Under the pieces are notes generated by a model that worked only from the letters and a program-made list of their open reading frames with translations, was not told the origin of the DNA and did not search any database. The position numbers and the translations under genes are program-made. A DNA stretch of 64,000 nucleotides from Gammaproteobacteria bacterium (GTDB lineage Bacteria; Pseudomonadota; Gammaproteobacteria; Steroidobacterales; Woeseiaceae): positions 1-64,000 of the forward strand of contig JAUIDP010000006.1 of NCBI GenBank assembly GCA_030429005.1. Direction: 5' to 3'. Positions within the stretch are counted from its first letter, which is position 1; each line of letters begins with the position of its first letter. Of this stretch, positions 27,922-36,659 are shown piece after piece.

Positions 27922-30732
27922 CTAGTCCTGGAAGTTGTACTGGAATCCGATCGCCGAGAACGTGCCGAACTCGTCGTACTGGTACAGGCGACGCTTGTTG
28001 CCTGCATAGTAGTGCTCGGGTTCATCGGTGATATTGGATACTTCCAGGTACATCAACCAATTGTCCGTGAAGCGGTATTTCGCCGTCAGATCCAGCTGGG
28101 TGTGATCGGCCGTGTAGCGGTCGTAGTCCGGGTCGACCAGTTCATCGATGTAGGCATCGCGATAGTTCATCGCGAGTCGCAGGTCGAAGCCACCCTTCTC
28201 ATATCCGATCATCGCGTTGGCAATTGAGCCGGACTGTTTTGGCATGTCGACCTTGCGCTCGCCCGTGTCCGCTTCTGAATCGACGTAGGTGTAGTTCAGG
28301 CCGAGCACGAGCCCGTCGAACGGCGGTGCCAGGAAACCGAAGTGCTGCTGGTAGTTGAACTCGATACCGAAGGCAGTGGCATCCTCGCCGTTCAGTGCGA
28401 CCTCGGCTTCGTCCAGCGTCATACCGAGAAACTCGTAGTCATCGATCACCTGGATGAAGATGAAGTCTTCGATCTCTTTGTAGAACGCGCCGATTGAAAC
28501 GACGCTCAACTCCGTCGGGTAGAACGCAATCGAGGCATCCAGGTTCCACGCACGGAACGGATCCAGGTCCGGGTTGCCCAGGGCACCTTCCCCGTCTTCG
28601 ATTTCCACGCGATACGCAACTTCTTCCACCCGCGGCCGCACGACCGAACGGAACAGTGACGCCCGGGCGACCACACGCTCGCTGACTTCAAAGCGCCAGT
28701 TCGCACTGGGCAGCACATCGGTGTAGGAGTTGGTTGCCGATATCGGCGTGACGACGACCTGGTCCTCCGGCGGATCGCCGGGGCCGTTCTGGTCTTCCTC
28801 GATGATCTCAACGATGTTGCCGCGGTTGTCGAGGTCGGTCTGCTCGACACGAACACCCAGCGTGAAGGACGAACGATCCGTGTCCCACGTGGCCATCGCA
28901 TAGGCGGCCAGCACGTCTTCGTCAAAGACGAAATCGGCGACGTTCGAGTCTATCTGGGAATCCAGGTCTTCATACTCGATCCCTGCACCGCTCGCGAGGA
29001 TGTCGCGCTCGATACTGTTGTCCGATACCGGGTCCAGGGGGTTGGGAAAGCCGTAGGCCGACCCGCCGTTTGGCAGCAGGGCCTGGTCCAGGAATACGCT
29101 GCCGTCACCCGAATACAGGTCTGCATCCTCGTTGGTCTTCTTTTCGCGCCAGCGCATCTTGGCGCCGAACTTGATGGCACCGAATCCCGTATCGCGGCTC
29201 ATGTCGAACGCGATAGACGTGGATGTATCCTCGTTCTTTTCGCGGAAGTGCTCGATCGTGTCCAGCTCGTACAGGCTGGGGTCGGTCAGCAGTGCGCCGA
29301 AGTCGGATTCGATAACCGGGAGTTTTGCGTTGCTGCGATCCAGCGTCAGCACCGGCATGCCGGCCGGTATGCCACCATCGCCGGATTCATATTCGGCAAC
29401 CCAGAAACCGTTGACCTCATTCGGCGTGCGCTCGCGTCCGTAGGAATAGCCGAACTGGGTTTCGACCAGCCAGTTGTCGAGCTGTGTATTCGAACCCAGC
29501 GAGATCGACAGCGTATCTGCAATCTGGCCGTCGCCGCGGCTGTCGCGGCCCTTGGTATCGCGCTCGATCTCCACTTCTTCGTAGGACGCGAGTGTGTCGG
29601 TTGCCGTCGACTCGTCCAGGCCGTCGAGCCCCACCGTGACCCCATTGCGCAGCTCTGTGTCCGTGAATTTGCTGTACAGCGTATACAGGAACAGGCTGGT
29701 CGAGTCCGACACGTCGAGATCGAAGTTCAGCACTGCACCGATGCGCTCGCGACCGACCTGGTACAGGCGCGGATTAAACTCTTCCGTATAGTCGCTGCCA
29801 TTGTCAGACACTTCCCAGTCATCCGCCTCGTTGTTGTCGATCTGCAGTTCACGGTCGTGGTAGCTCAATGCCGCTGCGACGCCGAGGCGCTTGCCGCCGG
29901 ACAACTCGAAAATGTTACTGCCGGCAACGGAAACCTTCGGCCCCCATTCATCGCTCAACCCGTTCAGCGAACCTTCGGCGCGCGCCTTGAAGTAGGCGCC
30001 CTTGCGGCTGAAAGCGCTCAGCGTCTTGACGTTAATCGACCCGCCGATCGCATCGCCGTCCATGTCGGCTGTCAGCGTCTTGTTGATCTCGAGGCCATCG
30101 AGCACATCAGACGGAACGACGTCAAGCTGCAGCGCGCGGCGAGGTTCCGTGGCGGCTGCCCGCAACCCGTTGATCGAGGTCGCGTTCAGGTCCGGGTCCA
30201 TGCCGCGAATGACAACATAGCGGCCCTCGCCCTGGTCGTTCTCCACGGTAACGCCCGACAGGCGGCGCAGCGATTCCGCGACATTCTGGTCGGGGAACTG
30301 GCCCATTGCGTCGGTGTCCAGTACTGACACGAGGTTCTCGGCCGAGCGCTCCTGGTTCAACGCACTCGCCAGCGCGGCAGCCTGGCCGTAGACGATGACT
30401 TCCTCGGTGGCCCCGTCTCCGGCGCCGATGACGACACTGCCCATCGCCAGCCCGCCTTCGCCGACGACGATCGGGACACTCTTGTCCGCCGTGCCAACGT
30501 ACGAAATCACCAGCGTGTACTCGCCGGCCGGCACATTATTGAAGCGGAACTGACCACGATCGTCAGTCGCTGTCGTGCGCTGCAGTTCGCTGATGTGGAC
30601 TTCGGCGCCCTTGAACACGATCGTGTTGTTCGCGTCGACGAGTTCGCCGGTTACCGTCTGCGCGGCAACGACCGGCGCGAGCAGCAGCCCCGCCAGCGCC
30701 AGTGAGAATGTAGATAACGCCCTGCTAAGCAT
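27922..30732 (-). CDS. TonB-dependent receptor, candidate phytate/inositol-phosphate receptor
   Basis: A 936-residue outer-membrane receptor. AGGAGG lies 7 bases before the ATG at 30732, and the signal peptide ends VVAAQ; the ORF-track start is 34 codons too early. Residues about 30-105 form a carboxypeptidase-regulatory-like beta domain, residues about 115-240 the plug (FPDQNVAESLRRLSGV, YVVIRGM, DGDAIGGSINVKT), and the rest the barrel, ending in aromatic-rich strands. The ligand is inferred from context only: it diverges from the regulator and iol operon and shares an operator motif with the phytase promoter. Confidence 0.9.
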   Translation of the reverse strand: MLSRALSTFSLALAGLLLAPVVAAQTVTGELVDANNTIVFKGAEVHISELQRTTATDDRGQFRFNNVPAGEYTLVISYVGTADKSVPIVVGEGGLAMGSVVIGAGDGATEEVIVYGQAAALASALNQERSAENLVSVLDTDAMGQFPDQNVAESLRRLSGVTVENDQGEGRYVVIRGMDPDLNATSINGLRAAATEPRRALQLDVVPSDVLDGLEINKTLTADMDGDAIGGSINVKTLSAFSRKGAYFKARAEGSLNGLSDEWGPKVSVAGSNIFELSGGKRLGVAAALSYHDRELQIDNNEADDWEVSDNGSDYTEEFNPRLYQVGRERIGAVLNFDLDVSDSTSLFLYTLYSKFTDTELRNGVTVGLDGLDESTATDTLASYEEVEIERDTKGRDSRGDGQIADTLSISLGSNTQLDNWLVETQFGYSYGRERTPNEVNGFWVAEYESGDGGIPAGMPVLTLDRSNAKLPVIESDFGALLTDPSLYELDTIEHFREKNEDTSTSIAFDMSRDTGFGAIKFGAKMRWREKKTNEDADLYSGDGSVFLDQALLPNGGSAYGFPNPLDPVSDNSIERDILASGAGIEYEDLDSQIDSNVADFVFDEDVLAAYAMATWDTDRSSFTLGVRVEQTDLDNRGNIVEIIEEDQNGPGDPPEDQVVVTPISATNSYTDVLPSANWRFEVSERVVARASLFRSVVRPRVEEVAYRVEIEDGEGALGNPDLDPFRAWNLDASIAFYPTELSVVSIGAFYKEIEDFIFIQVIDDYEFLGMTLDEAEVALNGEDATAFGIEFNYQQHFGFLAPPFDGLVLGLNYTYVDSEADTGERKVDMPKQSGSIANAMIGYEKGGFDLRLAMNYRDAYIDELVDPDYDRYTADHTQLDLTAKYRFTDNWLMYLEVSNITDEPEHYYAGNKRRLYQYDEFGTFSAIGFQYNFQD

Positions 30733-30836
30733 CGTTGGCCTCCTGTTTCGCCGGCTCTCCCGTTCGCCGGCAACCTGTTGAGTTGATGGTGTTACGGCGT
30801 GCTCCCCCCGAGTACAGGAACCACTTGCCTGCATTC

Positions 30837-30864
30837 AGTATAGAACAAATATTTTCAATATCAA
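30837..30864 (-). promoter_or_regulatory. promoter of the TonB receptor gene
   Basis: On the minus strand TTGATA and TATACT are separated by 16 bases. The first operator half-site lies within the spacer, so a bound repressor would cover the promoter. The transcript would begin about 100 bases upstream of the receptor ATG. Confidence 0.6.
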
Positions 30865-30889
30865 CTTTACTGGAAAATTTGTTCTATAC
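30838..30889. promoter_or_regulatory. inverted pair of GAACAAAT operator elements (proposed RpiR-type regulator site)
   Basis: The left arm GTATAGAACAAATATTTTC (30838-30856) and the right arm GAAAATTTGTTCTATAC (30873-30889) are near-perfect inverted copies, 16 bases apart, in an AT-rich island between divergent genes. Each arm carries AGAACAAAT plus a TATACT box pointing outward. The same element recurs at 44145-44190. Confidence 0.7.
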
Positions 30890-30890
30890 T
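30885..30890 (+). promoter_or_regulatory. -10 box for the regulator/iol operon
   Basis: TATACT at the outer end of the right operator arm, about 80 bases before the GTG of the RpiR-type gene. The -35 region is poor, so this promoter may be weak or need an activator. Confidence 0.4.
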
Positions 30891-30969
30891 AATATGAAAC
30901 GTCTATTCCATGCTTGAAAAATATGTTTCACTGTGCCGCGCCAACAAGTAGAAGAGGGTCGATCCCCAC

Positions 30970-31821
30970 GTGACAAGTCCACCAGACAACCTGGAATCAC
31001 TGCGTTCAGCGATCACCAGCCGCTACGACCAGCTCAGCCCGCGCCTGAAGCAGGTCGCCTCGTTCGTGCTGGACAACCCGAATGACATGGCGCTCGAAAC
31101 ACTGGCGGTCAATGCCCGGCGCTGCGAAGTGCAGCCGTCGACGATCGTGCGGTTCGCCAAGGTTTTCGGCTACAGCGGTGCGAGCGAAATGCAACGGCTG
31201 TTTCGCGACGAAATCCTCACGGCGGCGCCCAGCCCGAGCTACTCGGAAAGAATCCGCCAGTTCCATGAGCGCACGGACGGCATTGACCGGATGCAGCCCT
31301 ACAACGTCATGCAGGAGTTTGCCGAGAGCAACATCATCGCGCTCGAGCACCTGCGCGAAGGGGTCAGCGAAAAAGACCTGGCGCGCTCCGTCGAACTGAT
31401 CCAGCAGGCACACACTGTCTACCTCGCCGGTGTGCGCCGCGCTTTCCCGGTCTCGGCCTACCTGGCTTATTCACTGAGTCACGTCGAAAAACGCGCATTC
31501 CTGCTGGACGGGGTTGCCGGCATGACCTCGGAACAAAGCTGGATGCTGGGCGCCGACGATCTGCTGATCGCCGTGTCCTTCAAGCCCTACGCTCCTGAAA
31601 CGCTGGCAGTCGTGGAAACGGCCGCGGCCAACGATGTACCGATGATTGCCATCAGCGACAGCCGGCTGAGTCCGATCGCGAAGGAAGCGGACGTCTGTTT
31701 CGAAATCAAGGACGCCGAAGTCCGGCAATTCCGCTCGCTGACCGCTTCCATGTGCCTGGCACAAACGCTGGTCATCAGTTACGCCTACAAATACGGCCTC
31801 GACAAGGCAATGGAGGGCTAA
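30970..31821 (+). CDS. MurR/RpiR-family transcriptional regulator with SIS domain
   Basis: A 283-residue regulator beginning at GTG, with AAGAGGG about 10 bases upstream. Residues 1-80 are the RpiR helix-turn-helix (LSPRLKQVASFVLDNP, VQPSTIVRFAKVFGYSGASEMQ). Residues 130-270 form an SIS sugar-phosphate-binding domain (AHTVYLAGVRRAFPVSAYLAY, LIAVSFKPYAPETLAV). Such proteins sense phosphorylated sugars or polyols. Here an inositol or 2-deoxy-5-keto-gluconate phosphate is a natural candidate. It heads the iol operon, 3 bases before iolG, and diverges from the TonB receptor gene. Confidence 0.92.
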   Translation: MTSPPDNLESLRSAITSRYDQLSPRLKQVASFVLDNPNDMALETLAVNARRCEVQPSTIVRFAKVFGYSGASEMQRLFRDEILTAAPSPSYSERIRQFHERTDGIDRMQPYNVMQEFAESNIIALEHLREGVSEKDLARSVELIQQAHTVYLAGVRRAFPVSAYLAYSLSHVEKRAFLLDGVAGMTSEQSWMLGADDLLIAVSFKPYAPETLAVVETAAANDVPMIAISDSRLSPIAKEADVCFEIKDAEVRQFRSLTASMCLAQTLVISYAYKYGLDKAMEG

Positions 31822-31824
31822 GCC

Positions 31825-32811
31825 ATGGTAGGTATCGCTGTCATCGGTGCCGGACGTATCGGCCAGATTCATGCGGGCAACCTGCACCGGCATCCGCAGG
31901 CAGATCTGCGCTGTATTGTCGACGTCTCCGACGCCGCGGCCGAACAGCTCGCCCGTGCCTGCGCCACCGAGGTCGGTTCGCTGGAATCGATGCTTGCCGA
32001 TCCGGCCGTGCAGGCCGTCGTCATCGCAAGCTCGACCGATACGCACGCCGAGCTGGTCACCAGGTGCGCACAAGCGGGCAAGAAAATATTCTGCGAGAAG
32101 CCGCTGGACCTCAGTGTCGCGACGGCCTCGAAATGCCTGCGCGTCGTCGAGCAGGAAAAAGCCCTGCTGGTCATCGGTTTCAATCGACGGCACGACCCCT
32201 CGTTCGAAAGGGTCAAAGCCGAAGCTGTCTCGGGCGCTGTCGGCGACGTCGAGGTTGTCAGCATTACGAGCCGTGACCCGTCGCCACCACCGGCCGACTA
32301 TATCGGCCGCTCGGGCGGACTTTTCCGCGACATGATGATTCACGATTTCGATATGGGCCGCTGGCTGCTTGGCGAAGAGCCGGTCGAGGTCTTCGCCCGC
32401 GGCAGCGTGCTGGTTGACGAGGCGATTGCCGAGGCCGGGGACATCGACACCGCCGTCGCAACGCTCAGGACCGCGTCCGGCAAGCTGTGCCAGATTACGA
32501 ATTCACGGCGTTGCAGCTACGGCTATGACCAGCGCATCGAGGTATTCGGTTCGGCCGGTATGGCGCGCGCCGGCAACCAGCGCGAGACCCTGGTCGAAAC
32601 CGCGGACAACAATGGCTTCGCCCGCGACCCCGCCCTGCCGTTTTTCCTGGAGCGTTATGCCGACGCCTACCGCATCCAGCTCGAACGTTTCCTGCGCGCC
32701 GCGTCCGGCGAGAAGATCGACCTGCCAACCGGCGACGACGGGCTGCGCGCATTGCAGATTGCCGATGCTGCACAGCAGTCGCACGAAAGCGGCCAACCGG
32801 TGACGATATGA
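31825..32811 (+). CDS. iolG: inositol 2-dehydrogenase
   Basis: A 328-residue Gfo/Idh/MocA oxidoreductase that oxidises myo-inositol to scyllo-inosose with NAD. It begins VGIAVIGAGRIGQIHAGN and has the cofactor/catalytic lysine motif CEKPLDL near residue 95. MMIHDFDMGRWLLGE (about residues 170-185) supplies the His-Asp catalytic pair. This pattern is characteristic of IolG. The stop overlaps the next start (ATGA). The neighbouring iolB, C, D and E genes make the assignment secure. Confidence 0.93.
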   Translation: MVGIAVIGAGRIGQIHAGNLHRHPQADLRCIVDVSDAAAEQLARACATEVGSLESMLADPAVQAVVIASSTDTHAELVTRCAQAGKKIFCEKPLDLSVATASKCLRVVEQEKALLVIGFNRRHDPSFERVKAEAVSGAVGDVEVVSITSRDPSPPPADYIGRSGGLFRDMMIHDFDMGRWLLGEEPVEVFARGSVLVDEAIAEAGDIDTAVATLRTASGKLCQITNSRRCSYGYDQRIEVFGSAGMARAGNQRETLVETADNNGFARDPALPFFLERYADAYRIQLERFLRAASGEKIDLPTGDDGLRALQIADAAQQSHESGQPVTI

Positions 32812-33944
32812 AAAAACCGCTACGCTTCGGCCTCGTCGGCACCGGCTTCATGGGCAAGGCGCACGCGATAGCGATGCGCTCGGTCGGCACCATATTTCCG
32901 GAAGTCGCTGCGCCGGAGCTCGACTACCTCGTGGACAGCAACGCGGCACGCGCACAGGAGCTCGCGGATGCCTGGGGTTTCCGGCGCGCCGGCGACGACT
33001 GGCAGGCCCTGTGCAACGACCCGGATATCGACGTCATCAGCATTTGCACGCCGAATCACCTGCACAAGGAGATGGCGCTTGCCGCGGCCGCCGCCGGCAA
33101 ACACACCTGGTGTGAAAAGCCGCTGGGCCTGGGCGGTCCTGAAGCCGAGGACATCTGGCGCGCTGCGGAAAAAGCGGGTGTCAGGACGTCAATGGGTTTC
33201 AACTACATGTGCAACCCGTTGATCGGCCTCGCGAAGGAACTGCTGGCCTCGGGCGAGATCGGCGACGTTTTCAATTTTCGCGGCAGCTACCTGGAAGACT
33301 ACCTCAGCGACCCCGAAGCACCGTTCAGCTGGCGCTGCCTGCGGAGCCAGGGCGGCAGCGGCGCACTGAACGATCTCGGCACACACCTGATCAACATGGC
33401 GGAATACCTGCTCGGACCGATGCAGTCCGTATACGGCGCGCTGGCGACCGTGCACACGCACCGCATTGATCCGGCCAGCGGGCAGCCCCGCGAAGTCGAG
33501 AATGAGGACATTGCACAGGTCTTGCTCCGCTTTGAACGCGGCCCGGTTGGCACGATGGAAATCAGCCGCGTCGGCACCGGCAAGAAGTGCGGTCTCGAAT
33601 TCGAGATCCACGGCAGCAAGGGTTCGCTGATGTTTGACCAGGAGCGCATGAACGAGATTCGCCTGTTTCGCACCGGCGAACCGGCGGTCGAGAGCGGCTA
33701 TCGCACGATCCTCGCCGGGCCGCAACACCCGGACTACGCCCGGTTCTGCCCGGCTCCCGGGCACGGCCTGGGTATCAACGACCTGAAAATCATCGAAGCA
33801 AGAAACTTCCTGCATAGCATCGCCACCGATACACCGGTCTATTGCGACTTTGCCAACGGCTGGCGTGTACAGGCGATTGTCGATGCAGTTGAACGATCAC
33901 ATCGGGACCAGCAATGGGTCGATGTCACGCAAGGAAAACACTGA
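32808..33944 (+). CDS. second Gfo/Idh/MocA-family dehydrogenase in the iol operon
   Basis: A 378-residue paralogue with GLVGTGFMGKAHAIAM at the N-terminus, CEKPLGLGG near residue 103 and the catalytic GALNDLGTHLINMAEYLLG near residue 190. It is longer than IolG and belongs to another subgroup. Candidates are a scyllo-inositol dehydrogenase (IolX/IolW-like) or an enzyme for another inositol stereoisomer or a glucoside. Environmental phytate includes several isomers, which would explain two dehydrogenases. It overlaps iolG by ATGA and lies one base before the iolB start. Confidence 0.85.
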   Translation: MKKPLRFGLVGTGFMGKAHAIAMRSVGTIFPEVAAPELDYLVDSNAARAQELADAWGFRRAGDDWQALCNDPDIDVISICTPNHLHKEMALAAAAAGKHTWCEKPLGLGGPEAEDIWRAAEKAGVRTSMGFNYMCNPLIGLAKELLASGEIGDVFNFRGSYLEDYLSDPEAPFSWRCLRSQGGSGALNDLGTHLINMAEYLLGPMQSVYGALATVHTHRIDPASGQPREVENEDIAQVLLRFERGPVGTMEISRVGTGKKCGLEFEIHGSKGSLMFDQERMNEIRLFRTGEPAVESGYRTILAGPQHPDYARFCPAPGHGLGINDLKIIEARNFLHSIATDTPVYCDFANGWRVQAIVDAVERSHRDQQWVDVTQGKH

Positions 33945-33945
33945 A

Positions 33946-34749
33946 ATGACACTGCATATCACCGAACACCGCGACGGCTTCCCTGCCGGCACGACCAACA
34001 TCACCCGGCACGACGACGCGGACAACAATGCGTTGATCACGCTGGACGTCGTCAAACTGGCGGCCGGCGAATCCCTGTCAGTGAAGACGGACGTCGAGAC
34101 CGCATGGCTGCTGATGAGCGGCTCCGTGACGGGCAATGCCGGCGGCACGGAATTCGCCTTGCAGCGCAGCTCGCTGTTCGACGAGTCTTCAAGCTGCGTA
34201 CACGTCGCCGCCGGCACCGAAGTCGACATGCAGGTTCTCTCGGATACCGAGTTCACGGTCTATTCCTGCGACAATACGCTGCCGTTTGCGCCGCGCGTGT
34301 TTCAGCCGGACGACGTCGCCAACGAACCGCGCGGCAAGGGCCAGGTCAATGACCGCTGCCTGCGCTACGTCCGAACGATTTTCGACGACACGAACTCGGA
34401 CCCGAACACCGGCCTGGTGCTCGGCGAAGTCATCACGTTCCAGGGCGCGTGGTCCAGCTATCCGCCGCATCATCACCCGCAGCCGGAGATCTATCACTAC
34501 CGCTTTACCGAACCGCAGGGCTACGGACACGCCGAGCTTGGCGAGACCGTGCTCAAGGTGCGCAACTACGACACGGTCAAGATCCTCGACCTGAACGACC
34601 ACTCGCAGTGTTCGGCCCCCGGCTATGGAATGTATTACTCGTGGGTCATCCGGCACCTGCCGGACAATCGCTACAGCGTGCCGGAATTTACCGAGGAACA
34701 TACCTGGATCATGCGGCCTGACGCGAAATACTGGGACCCACAGGTCTGA
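33946..34749 (+). CDS. iolB: 5-deoxy-glucuronate isomerase
   Basis: A 267-residue bicupin that converts 5-deoxy-glucuronate to 2-deoxy-5-keto-gluconate, the third committed intermediate of inositol breakdown. The metal-binding stretch SYPPHHHPQPEIYHYRF (about residues 168-186) provides the His-His-Glu-His set. The length fits the family (about 270). The ORF-track start is 32 codons early and inside the previous gene; AAGGA precedes the ATG at 33946. Confidence 0.95.
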   Translation: MTLHITEHRDGFPAGTTNITRHDDADNNALITLDVVKLAAGESLSVKTDVETAWLLMSGSVTGNAGGTEFALQRSSLFDESSSCVHVAAGTEVDMQVLSDTEFTVYSCDNTLPFAPRVFQPDDVANEPRGKGQVNDRCLRYVRTIFDDTNSDPNTGLVLGEVITFQGAWSSYPPHHHPQPEIYHYRFTEPQGYGHAELGETVLKVRNYDTVKILDLNDHSQCSAPGYGMYYSWVIRHLPDNRYSVPEFTEEHTWIMRPDAKYWDPQV

Positions 34750-34750
34750 T

Positions 34751-36658
34751 ATGGACCGATCCCTGGACGTAATCTGCCTGGGCCGGGTCGCCGTTGACCT
34801 GTACGGCAACCAGGTCGGCGGCCGGCTCGAGGACGTGCAGACGTTTGAGAAATCCCTCGGCGGCTCATCCGGCAACCTGGCCGCGGGCCTTGCCCGCCTC
34901 GGTGCCCGGTCGTCGATGCTGTCACGGGTCGGCGATGAGCAAATGGGCCGCTTCGTCCGCGAAGCGCTGCAGGCGGAAGGCGTCGACACGAGTCACCTGG
35001 CCACGGATCCCGGGCGCCTGACGGCCCTCGTGATACTGGGCATCGCCAGCCGCGACTCGTTCCCGCATATCTTCTATCGTGAACGGCCCGCCGACCTCGG
35101 TATCGAGACGAGCGACTTCGACAAGGACTACATCGCCTCGAGCCGCGCACTCTCGATCACCGGGACACACCTGTCGACCGAGCAAAGCTTTGCCGTCGTG
35201 CAGCAAGCCGTCGGGTTTGCCGTCGAGTCCGGCACCCGCGTGATCCTGGACATCGATTACCGCCCGGTGCTGTGGGGCCTGACATCAGCCGGTGATGGCG
35301 AAGAACGCTTTATCGAAAGCCGCGAAGTGACGGCGCGCTACCAGGCAATTGTTCGCCACTGCGACATCCTTGTCGGCACCGAGGAAGAAATCCAGATCGC
35401 CGGCGGCAGCACTGACACACTGGCGGCGCTGAAGAACCTGCGCGAGATCTGTTCGGCGACCATCGTTTGCAAACGCGGGGCGATTGGCTGCTCGATTTTC
35501 ACCGGCGCAATCCCCGGTTCGCTGGACGATGGCATATCGGTCAGCGGTGTCAGGGTCGAGGTGTTGAATACGCTGGGTGCCGGCGATGCGTTTCTCAGCA
35601 GCTTCCTGTGCGCCTGGCTGGACGGCCGGGACTGGGCAGAATGCGCGCGCTACGGTAATGCCTGCGGCGCCCTCGTTGTATCCCGGCATGGCTGCACACC
35701 GGCGATGCCAACCCGCATCGAACTGGACGACTACCTGGCGCGCTCCGCGGACATCGCGAGGCCGGACAAGGACAAGCGCCTCGCACTGTTACATCGCACG
35801 ACAACGCGACGGAGCGCTCGCAGGAACCTATGTGTCCTGGCATTCGATCATCGCCGGCAACTGGAAGACCTCGTGATTGCGACCGAACCCGCCGGCCACC
35901 GGATCGCCGAGTTCAAGCAACTCGTCTGTCGAGCCGCCGAGCAGGTTGCGGCGGATGCCAGCGCCGGCACCGAGGTCGGCGTCATTGTCGACGAGCGATA
36001 TGGAGAAGCGGTGCTTGCCCGGCTGACGGACAGGCAGTGGTGGGTCGGCCGACCGGTCGAAATCCCGGGGTCCTGCCCCATCGAGTTTGACCCGCGCAGC
36101 AGCATGGGCCTGCCGTTGCTCAAGTGGCCGGCCGCCCAGGTTGTGAAGTGCCTGGTCTTTTATCACCCGGACGACGACATCGAACTGCGCCTGCAGCAGG
36201 AAGACCGTATTCGGCAGCTGCACACCGACTGCGCCGAACTGGGCCGCGAGTTGCTGCTGGAAATCATTGCAACGTCGAAAGGTCAGCCTTGCGACGAACA
36301 CACGGTGGCCAATGTCATGCGGCGCATGTACAACCTGGGCATCTACCCCGCCTGGTGGAAGCTCGAGTCGCAGACTGAACAGGGCTGGCAGGAGATCACC
36401 GCGGTCATCGAACAGTACGACCCGCAATGCAACGGCGTGCTGATGCTCGGCCTCGATGCGCCGGAAGCAGAGTTGCGCGACAGTTTTGCCGTCGCCCGGC
36501 CGTTCGACATATGCAAGGGCTTTGCCGTTGGCCGGAGTATCTTCGGCGGTGCGGCTCGGCAATGGTTCGCCGGTGAGATCGACGATGCCGCGGCGATCCG
36601 CATGATCGCAGACAATTACGCGCAGATGATCAGTTACTGGAACGCAGCGGAGGCCTGA
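34751..36658 (+). CDS. iolC: bifunctional 5-dehydro-2-deoxygluconokinase (IolC) with DUF2090 aldolase-like domain
   Basis: A 635-residue fusion. Residues 1-330 are a PfkB-type kinase with GRVAVDLYG, SLGGSSGNLAAGLARLGA and the active-site motif NTLGAGDAFLSSF. Residues about 350-635 form a DUF2090 domain (LCVLAFDHRRQLEDL, VKCLVFYHPDD), which has been annotated as the 2-deoxy-5-keto-gluconate-6-phosphate aldolase. No separate iolJ is present, so this C-terminal half would carry the aldolase step to dihydroxyacetone phosphate and malonate semialdehyde. The start ATG is one base after iolB. Confidence 0.94.
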   Translation: MDRSLDVICLGRVAVDLYGNQVGGRLEDVQTFEKSLGGSSGNLAAGLARLGARSSMLSRVGDEQMGRFVREALQAEGVDTSHLATDPGRLTALVILGIASRDSFPHIFYRERPADLGIETSDFDKDYIASSRALSITGTHLSTEQSFAVVQQAVGFAVESGTRVILDIDYRPVLWGLTSAGDGEERFIESREVTARYQAIVRHCDILVGTEEEIQIAGGSTDTLAALKNLREICSATIVCKRGAIGCSIFTGAIPGSLDDGISVSGVRVEVLNTLGAGDAFLSSFLCAWLDGRDWAECARYGNACGALVVSRHGCTPAMPTRIELDDYLARSADIARPDKDKRLALLHRTTTRRSARRNLCVLAFDHRRQLEDLVIATEPAGHRIAEFKQLVCRAAEQVAADASAGTEVGVIVDERYGEAVLARLTDRQWWVGRPVEIPGSCPIEFDPRSSMGLPLLKWPAAQVVKCLVFYHPDDDIELRLQQEDRIRQLHTDCAELGRELLLEIIATSKGQPCDEHTVANVMRRMYNLGIYPAWWKLESQTEQGWQEITAVIEQYDPQCNGVLMLGLDAPEAELRDSFAVARPFDICKGFAVGRSIFGGAARQWFAGEIDDAAAIRMIADNYAQMISYWNAAEA

Positions 36659-36659
36659 C

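Noticed and set aside
29248-30327. Plus-strand ORF of 359 codons
   Set aside because: Antisense to the TonB receptor; no ribosome site and no family features.
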